From contig PNND01000101.1 in NCBI GenBank assembly GCA_013824045.1, positions 1 to 6,252 on the forward strand: a stretch of 6,252 nucleotides of DNA, in the 5' to 3' direction. The notes under the pieces are model-generated. The model did no database searches and was not told where the DNA came from. It saw only the letters and a list, made by a program, of their open reading frames with translations. Source of the stretch: Rhodobacter sp. (GTDB lineage Bacteria; Pseudomonadota; Alphaproteobacteria; Rhodobacterales; Rhodobacteraceae). Position numbers and translations under genes: made by a program. This document shows positions 1 to 6,252 of this stretch, in pieces. Each line of letters starts with the position of its first letter. Positions within the stretch are counted from its first letter, which is position 1.

Positions 1-573
1 GAAATCGCCACACAGGCCGAACTCGCCCGCGCCGACGAATATGCCAAGACGCAGGGCGAACTCGCTTCCCTCCGCCAACGTCTGAAACTCAGCCAAGACC
101 AACTCGCCCGTACCACCCTCACCGCGCCCATGCGCGGCATCGTGAACCGCATCGCCGTCACCACCATCGGCGGCGTCGTCCGCCCGGGTGAGGAAATCCT
201 TCAGATCATCCCGCTCGACACCGGCCTTTTCGTCGAGGCCAAGGTCAAACCCGCCGATATCGCCCCCCTGCGCGAAGGGCAGAAGGCCACGATCAAACTC
301 TCGGCCTATGATTACGCCATCTGGGGCACGCTGCCCGCCATTGTGACCTTCATTTCCGCCGACACCTTCCGCGATGAACGCAGCCGCGACACTGAACCCC
401 ATTACCGTGTCACCCTGAGGGTGGATCTTGACGCCCTGACCGACCGCCAGAAATCCATCGCCATCCGCCCCGGCATGCAGGCCGAGGTGGAATTTCAAAC
501 CGGCGGCAAGACCATCCTCACCTACCTGACCAAACCGCTCTGGCGCGGGTCCGAGGCGCTGCGCGAAAGGTGA
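1..573 (+). CDS. HlyD-family type I secretion periplasmic adaptor (membrane fusion) subunit, C-terminal part
   Basis: The reading frame is open from the first base to the TGA at 571-573 and gives 190 visible residues; the N-terminus lies before the window. Residues 1 to about 37 are charged and heptad-like (ELARADEYAKTQGELASLRQ), matching the end of the alpha-helical hairpin of HlyD adaptors. Residues 38 to 71 form the second lipoyl half, with the family pattern LTAPMRGIVNRI and then GGVVRPGEEILQIIP. A beta-barrel segment follows, and the protein ends with YLTKPLWRGSEALRER, a typical HlyD/PrtE-type C-terminus, so the 3' end looks intact. In the family, this protein links an inner-membrane ABC exporter to a TolC-like outer-membrane channel to secrete proteins such as RTX toxins or proteases without a periplasmic stage. 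The ABC partner would be expected upstream, outside the window. No strong terminator follows. The substrate cannot be told from here. Confidence 0.93.
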   Translation, partial: EIATQAELARADEYAKTQGELASLRQRLKLSQDQLARTTLTAPMRGIVNRIAVTTIGGVVRPGEEILQIIPLDTGLFVEAKVKPADIAPLREGQKATIKLSAYDYAIWGTLPAIVTFISADTFRDERSRDTEPHYRVTLRVDLDALTDRQKSIAIRPGMQAEVEFQTGGKTILTYLTKPLWRGSEALRER

Positions 574-679
574 CGATATTCCTGCGAAAAATCGGTCGCG
601 GGCCGGATGCCACCAACAAGGCCTGACTGGAAGGTTGCAAATCCGGCCCTGCCTTTGCACGGGCCCATGCTGTCATGTG

Positions 680-688
680 CTTTTCACA
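680..688 (+). promoter_or_regulatory. DnaA-box-like 9-mer upstream of dnaN (8 of 9 positions)
   Basis: CTTTTCACA matches the general DnaA box TTWTNCACA at every position except the first. It lies about 135 bases before the dnaN start, in non-coding DNA, where DnaA control of a replication gene would make sense. It is a single imperfect box, with no cluster and no AT-rich unwinding region, so it does not indicate an origin. A chance match is quite possible. Confidence 0.25.
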
Positions 689-714
689 AGACAACACCGC
701 CGCGACGGTGCAAA

Positions 715-752
715 AACCGCGATGAAGGGGCGGCAAACCGCTTGTGAACCGC
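715..752 (+). repeat. Three AACCGC direct repeats, roughly helically phased, in the dnaN leader
   Basis: AACCGC occurs at 715-720, 736-741 and 747-752, so the start-to-start distances are 21 and 11 bases, close to two turns and one turn of DNA. A one-mismatch copy (CACCGC) at 695-700 lies 20 bases further upstream. The second copy is also the right arm of the small palindrome GCGG-CAAA-CCGC (730-741). The last copy overlaps the end of the candidate -35 hexamer at 742-747. Copies on one face of the helix next to a promoter suggest a protein-binding array. The unit is short, so chance cannot be excluded in GC-rich DNA. Confidence 0.4.
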
Positions 753-769
753 CCGAAAACGGCTACTTT
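742..769 (+). promoter_or_regulatory. Candidate dnaN promoter
   Basis: TTGTGA at 742-747 (4 of 6 to TTGACA) and TACTTT at 764-769 (3 of 6 to TATAAT) are separated by 16 bases. Transcription would begin near 776 and give a leader of about 45 bases before the dnaN start. It is the best sigma70-like pair I found in this gap, but it is weak. A promoter is needed somewhere here if the upstream secretion gene belongs to a separate unit. Confidence 0.3.
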
Positions 770-775
770 CTGCCT

Positions 776-800
776 CCCCGGATGCTGGACGAGGCCGGGG
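776..800 (+). other. GC-rich hairpin in the dnaN 5' leader
   Basis: CCCCGG at 776-781 is perfectly complementary to CCGGGG at 795-800, giving six GC pairs around a 13-base loop. It ends 22 bases before the dnaN start and has no T-run after it, so it is not an intrinsic terminator. It could stabilise the transcript or modulate access to the ribosome binding site, but no function is shown. Confidence 0.4.
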
Positions 801-822
801 CAAGATCAACGGGATGGTGACC

Positions 823-1941
823 ATGAAACTCTCGATCGAACGCGGCACGCTGCTCAAGGCGCTGGCACAGGCGCAATCCGTTGTCGAACGCCGCAACACC
901 ATTCCGATCCTCGCCAATGTGCTGATCGAGGCTGACGGTGCTCAGGTCAGCTTCCGCGCCACGGATCTGGATATCGAAGTGCTCGACCGCGCCCCCGCGA
1001 TGGTGGAACGCAGCGGTGCAACAACCGTTTCCGCCGTAATGCTGCATGAAATCGTCCGCAAACTGCCCGATGGCGCGCTGGTCAACCTGACCGAAGACGG
1101 TGCCGCAGGCCGCCTGACCATCACCGCAGGCCGCTCCACCTTCAGCCTTGCCACCCTGCCGAAAGAGGACTTCCCCGTGATGGCCTCGTCGGAATACTCA
1201 ACCAATTTCTCCGCCCCCGCCGGCGTGCTGCGCCGCCTGTTCGACAAGGCGAAGTTCGCCATCTCGACCGAGGAGACGCGCTACTACCTCAACGGCGTCT
1301 ATATGCATACCTCCACTGGCGAAGACGGCCCCGTGCTGCGCTGTGTGGCCACCGATGGCCACCGCCTTGCCCGCATCGACGCCCCCCTGCCCGACGGCGC
1401 GCAGGGCATGGCGGGCGTGATCGTCCCGCGCAAGACGGTGGGCGAGCTGCGCAAATTGCTGGATGATGACGATGCCGCCATCGCGGTGTCGGTCTCGGAA
1501 ACCAAGGTCCGCTTCGCCACCCCGGCCATTACCCTGACGTCGAAGGTGATCGACGGCACCTTCCCCGATTACACCCGCGTCATCCCCACCGGGAACACCA
1601 AGCGGCTGGAAGTCGACGCTTCGGAATTCGCCAAGGCCGTGGACCGCGTCGCTACGGTTTCCTCCGAACGCTCGCGCGCTGTGAAACTCAGCCTTGATGA
1701 AGACCGCCTGATCCTGTCTGTCAACGCCCCCGACAGCGGCGCGGCCGAAGAAGAACTCGCCGTTGCATATGGCGACGAACGGCTGGAGATCGGCTTCAAC
1801 GCCAAATACCTGCTGGAAATCGCCAGCCAGGTCGATCGCGAAAACGCGGTCTTCCTGTTCAACTCCTCGGGCGACCCCACCCTGATGCGCGAAGGCAATG
1901 ACATGTCGGCGGTCTATGTCGTCATGCCGATGCGTGTCTGA
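823..1941 (+). CDS. dnaN: DNA polymerase III subunit beta (sliding clamp)
   Basis: Encodes the 372-residue beta clamp, the homodimeric ring that tethers DNA polymerase III to DNA and serves as a docking platform for polymerases, MutS/MutL, ligase and Hda-type regulators. Length is close to the family norm (366 in E. coli). Three clamp domains of about 120 residues each fit the sequence. Recognisable motifs are the N-terminal MKLSIERGTLLKAL, STEETRYYLNGVY at residues 148-160, ATDGHRLA at 176-183, and the C-terminal YVVMPMR, which in the family helps form the hydrophobic pocket that binds clamp-binding peptides. An in-frame ATG at 814 would add only three residues (MVT). ATG 823 is preferred because homologues begin MKxxIERG and because the GGGATGG stretch lies just upstream. 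dnaA is not next to it in the 5' direction, where a secretion gene ends 249 bases away. recF follows after a gap of about 110 bases that contains strong hairpins. Identity is very secure. Confidence 0.98.
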   Translation: MKLSIERGTLLKALAQAQSVVERRNTIPILANVLIEADGAQVSFRATDLDIEVLDRAPAMVERSGATTVSAVMLHEIVRKLPDGALVNLTEDGAAGRLTITAGRSTFSLATLPKEDFPVMASSEYSTNFSAPAGVLRRLFDKAKFAISTEETRYYLNGVYMHTSTGEDGPVLRCVATDGHRLARIDAPLPDGAQGMAGVIVPRKTVGELRKLLDDDDAAIAVSVSETKVRFATPAITLTSKVIDGTFPDYTRVIPTGNTKRLEVDASEFAKAVDRVATVSSERSRAVKLSLDEDRLILSVNAPDSGAAEEELAVAYGDERLEIGFNAKYLLEIASQVDRENAVFLFNSSGDPTLMREGNDMSAVYVVMPMRV

Positions 1942-1952
1942 GAGTGCGGGAC

Positions 1953-2018
1953 CGGGGGTTTCACACCCCGTCAGCCATCGGTTCTTGAACCGGTGGCGAA
2001 ACCAATGGCTGACCCCCG
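1953..2018 (+). repeat. Long imperfect inverted repeat between dnaN and recF
   Basis: Positions 1970-1983 pair with 2000-2013 over 14 positions with one mismatch (C1979 opposite A2004); the perfect outer block is GTCAGCCAT against ATGGCTGAC. Outside this, CGGGG at 1953-1957 pairs with CCCCG at 2014-2018, leaving a 12-base bulge on the left (1958-1969). The whole folds as one long arm that begins 12 bases after the dnaN stop and ends before the recF ribosome binding site. The pairing is seen directly; a role as mRNA processing site, 3'-end protector, attenuator or REP-like element is inference. Confidence 0.75.
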
Positions 2019-2030
2019 TGGGATATTTTT
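1974..2030 (+). terminator. Alternative compact hairpin with downstream T-run (possible leaky terminator/attenuator)
   Basis: GCCATCGGTT (1974-1983) and AACCGGTGGC (1988-1997) form a 10-pair stem with one G-T wobble and a four-base CTTG loop. It uses the same left-arm bases as the longer inverted repeat, so the two folds exclude each other. A run of five T lies at 2026-2030, about 28 bases after this compact stem and 7 bases after the outer stem that ends at 2018. Neither spacing is canonical for an intrinsic terminator, where the T-run directly follows the stem. Partial termination or pausing before recF is possible, and it would reduce recF relative to the abundant clamp. Confidence 0.3.
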
Positions 2031-2041
2031 CCAGAGAAGAT

Positions 2042-2046
2042 GGAGG
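2042..2046 (+). promoter_or_regulatory. recF ribosome binding site that favours the GTG start at 2052
   Basis: GGAGG is five bases before GTG 2052. The in-frame ATG at 2040 has only a poor purine stretch (AGAGAAG) in front of it and overlaps this GGAGG. The GTG start also gives the short N-terminus (MGGLTITTLTLSHFRSH) usual for related RecF proteins. Confidence 0.6.
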
Positions 2047-2051
2047 CAAGT

Positions 2052-3143
2052 GTGGGTGGCCTGACCATCACCACCTTGACACTTTCCCACTTCCGCAGCC
2101 ACCGCGCCGCGCGGCTGGAACTGGACGGTCGCCCTTTGGCCATTTCCGGCCCCAACGGTGCGGGCAAAACCAATATCTTGGAGGCCGTCTCCCTCCTGTC
2201 CCCCGGCCGCGGCCTGCGCCGCGCCGCCGCCGATGATCTGGCGCGCAAGCCGGAATCCCTCGGCTGGAAGATCCGCGCCGAAACCACCGCCCCTTTCCAC
2301 GACCTTGAAACCTTCGCCGAAGGCGCCGCCCCCCGCCAAGTCCGCATCGATGGCAAACCCGCCACGCAGGTGGCCCTTGGCCGCATCCTGCGCGTCCTCT
2401 GGCTCGTCCCCGCGATGGACAGGCTCTGGATCGAGGCGGCAGAGGGCCGCCGCCGCTTTCTCGACCGCATGACGCTCAGCTTTGCCCCCGATCATGCCGA
2501 GGCCGTGCTGACCTATGAAAAGGCGATGCGCGACCGCAACCGCCTGCTCAAGGACATGGTGACCGACGCGCATTGGTACACTGCGCTGGAATCCCAGATG
2601 GCCGAAGCCGCATCACAGATCACTGCCAACCGCCAACACGCCCTTGCCCGCGTCGCCGCCGCGCAATCCGGGGCCGAAACCGCCTTCCCTGCTGCCACGC
2701 TGGCGCTCATCGGGCCAGAGGGTGAGGATATCCCCGAAGACCTCGCCCCTGCTCTCGCCGCAAACCGCCGCCGTGACATGGCTGCCGGGCGCACCCTGAT
2801 CGGCCCCCACCGTGCTGATCTGTCGGCCATCTTCACCGCCAAGAACGTCCCCGCCGATCAATGCTCCACCGGCGAACAGAAGGCGCTGCTGATCTCGCTC
2901 ATCCTCGCCAATGCCCGCGCCCTTGCCGCCGACCTCGGCACGCCCCCCATCCTGCTGCTGGATGAGGTTGCCGCCCATCTCGACCAGAACCGCCGCGCCG
3001 CGCTGTATGATGAGATTTGCGCGCTGGGCGCACAGGCGCTGATGACCGGCACCGAGCCGGGGCTGTTTGACAGTCTGGGCAACCGGGCGCAGAACATCAC
3101 CGTCGTCGAACAGGGCGGCTTATCCAAGGTCACCCCGGCATGA
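2052..3143 (+). CDS. recF: DNA replication/repair protein RecF
   Basis: RecF is an SMC-like ABC ATPase that acts with RecO and RecR to load RecA at single-strand gaps and stalled forks. From GTG 2052 the product is 363 residues, close to the usual size (357 in E. coli); starting at ATG 2040 would give 367. Numbering from ATG 2040, the N-terminal strand LTLSHFRSH precedes Walker A GPNGAGKT (37-44). The ABC signature STGEQKALL begins at 276, and Walker B ILLLDE ends at E309, followed by the D-loop VAAHLD. All catalytic elements are present, so it should be active. Between them lies the helical lobe containing the RRRFLDRM segment typical of RecF. The stop codon overlaps the ATG of the next gene (ATGA at 3140-3143), suggesting translational coupling. 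It lies downstream of dnaN across a gap with strong hairpins, so its expression may depend partly on readthrough from dnaN. Confidence 0.97.
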   Translation: MGGLTITTLTLSHFRSHRAARLELDGRPLAISGPNGAGKTNILEAVSLLSPGRGLRRAAADDLARKPESLGWKIRAETTAPFHDLETFAEGAAPRQVRIDGKPATQVALGRILRVLWLVPAMDRLWIEAAEGRRRFLDRMTLSFAPDHAEAVLTYEKAMRDRNRLLKDMVTDAHWYTALESQMAEAASQITANRQHALARVAAAQSGAETAFPAATLALIGPEGEDIPEDLAPALAANRRRDMAAGRTLIGPHRADLSAIFTAKNVPADQCSTGEQKALLISLILANARALAADLGTPPILLLDEVAAHLDQNRRAALYDEICALGAQALMTGTEPGLFDSLGNRAQNITVVEQGGLSKVTPA

Positions 3144-3574
3144 CGCCCCAACGCATTACCCTCATCACCCTCGGCGTGGCCGACCTCGCCGCCGCCCGCG
3201 CCTTCTATGCCCGGCTCGGCTGGCAGGAACACGGTGAAAGCCAACCGGGTATCGCCTTTTTCCAGCTGCATGGTCAGGCCCTTGCCCTGTTCGGGCGCGA
3301 CGCTTTGGCCGCCGATCAGGGCCGCCCCGGCACTCCACTCGGCGCAGGTGCCGTCACCCTCGCCCAGAACTTCGCGACAGAGGCCGAGGTGGATGCCGCC
3401 TACACCGCCGCCCTCGCCGCAGGCGGCACCGCCCTCAAAGCACCGGAAAAGGTCTTCTGGGGCGGCTATTCTGGCTATTGGGCCGACGCGGACGGCCATG
3501 TTTGGGAAGTGGCGATGAATCCCTTCTGGCCCCTTGCCCCCGATGGCTCCCTTACCCTGCCAGAGCCGCAATGA
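3140..3574 (+). CDS. VOC-superfamily (glyoxalase/bleomycin-resistance fold) protein
   Basis: A 144-residue protein with two beta-alpha-beta-beta-beta modules, as in the vicinal oxygen chelate superfamily. The first module (about 1-60) starts RITLITLGVADLAAARAFYA and continues RLGW; the second (about 68-128) ends GYSGYWADADGHVWEVAMNP. E123 sits at the position of the usual C-terminal metal-binding glutamate. The usual first-strand histidine (as in HxxLxVxDL) is missing: this strand reads ITLITLGVADL. Metal binding may therefore be altered or lost, and a binding rather than enzymatic role is possible. Members include glyoxalase I, extradiol dioxygenases, fosfomycin- and bleomycin-resistance proteins and many of unknown role; substrate cannot be assigned. 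It overlaps recF by ATGA at its start and the LysE-type gene by ATGA at its end. A weak AAGG at 3126-3129 may help initiation. Confidence 0.88.
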   Translation: MTPQRITLITLGVADLAAARAFYARLGWQEHGESQPGIAFFQLHGQALALFGRDALAADQGRPGTPLGAGAVTLAQNFATEAEVDAAYTAALAAGGTALKAPEKVFWGGYSGYWADADGHVWEVAMNPFWPLAPDGSLTLPEPQ

Positions 3575-4191
3575 CCGTCACCGCCTACCAACTCCTTCTT
3601 TATGCAGGCGGCATGGCTGCGCTTTGGGCGGTTCCCGGCCCGGTCTGGGTGGCGCTCACCGCGCGCGCACTGTCGGGCGGCATGGCAGGTGCTTGGCCGC
3701 TGGCCGTGGGCGTGGCGCTGGGCGATCTGATCTGGCCGCTCGCCGCCATCCTCGGCCTGACCTGGATCGAAAGCGCATGGGGCGACTACCTCGCCGCCCT
3801 GCGCTGGGTCGCGGCGGGAATCTTCGTCACCATGGGCATCCTGCTGATCCGCAAACCCGCCGCCACGCTGAACGCGGATTCCCGCCTCACGAAACCGGGC
3901 CTCTGGGCGGGCTTCTCCGTCGGCGTCGCCGCCGTGATCGGCAACCCCAAGGCCATCCTGTTCTACATGGGCGCGCTGCCCGGGTTCTTCGACCTCGGCA
4001 CGCTGCAAACCCCCGACATCCTCGCCATCATCGCCATTTCCGCCTTTGTCCCGATGATCGGCAACCTCGGCCTTGCATGGTTCCTTGACCGCGCGCGCCG
4101 CCTGCTTTCCAGCCCCGAAAGCGTCCGCCGCCTGAACATCGGATCGGGCATCCTGCTTATCCTCGTGGGCCTCGTCATCCCCTTCACCTGA
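3571..4191 (+). CDS. LysE-family (RhtB-type) amino acid/metabolite exporter
   Basis: A 206-residue, strongly hydrophobic inner-membrane protein of LysE/RhtB size. About six membrane segments can be drawn at residues 5-28, 38-62, 73-93, 111-137, 148-171 and 188-205. Family motifs are PGP at 22-24 in the first segment and NPKA at 125-128 before the fourth hydrophobic stretch (GNPKAILFYMGALPGFF). Characterised relatives export lysine, arginine, homoserine, threonine or cysteine by proton exchange; the substrate here is unknown. ATG 3571 is chosen because it gives the standard N-terminus (MTVTAYQLLLYAGG) and overlaps the previous stop in ATGA. The frame is open upstream to an ATG at 3478, but that region encodes the C-terminus of the VOC protein. 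No intrinsic terminator is seen after the stop, and gyrB starts 80 bases later with its own promoter. Confidence 0.92.
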   Translation: MTVTAYQLLLYAGGMAALWAVPGPVWVALTARALSGGMAGAWPLAVGVALGDLIWPLAAILGLTWIESAWGDYLAALRWVAAGIFVTMGILLIRKPAATLNADSRLTKPGLWAGFSVGVAAVIGNPKAILFYMGALPGFFDLGTLQTPDILAIIAISAFVPMIGNLGLAWFLDRARRLLSSPESVRRLNIGSGILLILVGLVIPFT

Positions 4192-4213
4192 CGCAATATC
4201 TTGTGTCCAAGGC

Positions 4214-6252
<2,039 letters not shown>

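Noticed and set aside
645..665. Inverted repeat GGCCC/GGGCC as terminator of the HlyD gene
   Set aside because: The stem is only five pairs with an 11-base loop and no T-run follows, so it does not support a terminator.
635..820. Small open frames in both directions in the dnaN leader (61-77 codons)
   Set aside because: Several overlapping frames exist on both strands, none has a good ribosome binding site or recognisable product, and some run into dnaN. The stretch reads as regulatory DNA.
574..822. Possible replication origin next to dnaN
   Set aside because: There is only one imperfect DnaA-like box, and no AT-rich unwinding segment or cluster of boxes.
1198..2049. 283-codon open frame on the - strand across dnaN
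   Set aside because: It is antisense to an unmistakable dnaN, its product is low-complexity (rich in G, A, R, H, D) with no recognisable domain, and long antisense frames are expected in GC-rich genes with strong third-position bias.
3478..3570. Upstream ATG extending the LysE-type protein by 31 residues
   Set aside because: The extension overlaps the VOC C-terminus, reads MGRRGRPCLGSGDESLL, is hydrophilic and not family-like. ATG 3571 gives the standard N-terminus and an ATGA overlap.

Overview
The window is GC-rich chromosomal DNA from an alphaproteobacterium. The protein sequences (DnaN beginning MKLSIERG, a RecF with the SHFRSHRAA N-terminus, and the GyrB type) look most like Rhodobacterales/Rhodobacteraceae. 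That placement comes from recognised protein style, not from a database search. All supported genes lie on the + strand.

Layout: (1) 1-573 is the C-terminal end of a HlyD-family type I secretion adaptor whose start lies outside the window. (2) 574-822 is a non-coding leader in front of dnaN. It holds a weak promoter candidate, a near-consensus DnaA-box-like site, three AACCGC repeats spaced by roughly whole helical turns, and a GC-rich hairpin. (3) 823-1941 is dnaN, the replication sliding clamp. (4) 1942-2051 is a gap filled by a long imperfect inverted repeat that can fold in two competing ways and is followed by a short T-run. (5) 2052-3143 is recF, 3140-3574 a VOC (glyoxalase-fold) protein and 3571-4191 a LysE-family transporter, each pair overlapping by the four bases ATGA. 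(6) 4192-4271 carries a good sigma70-type promoter. (7) 4272-6252 is gyrB, cut off by the window edge after 660 codons.

Functionally this is the conserved dnaN-recF-gyrB replication and repair neighbourhood: clamp, gap-repair loader and gyrase subunit. dnaA is not immediately upstream of dnaN, where a secretion gene sits instead. Two accessory genes (VOC and LysE) are placed between recF and gyrB and appear translationally coupled to recF, whereas gyrB has its own promoter. I do not see a previously undescribed system. The most unusual signals are the competing hairpins between dnaN and recF and the phased repeats in the dnaN leader.
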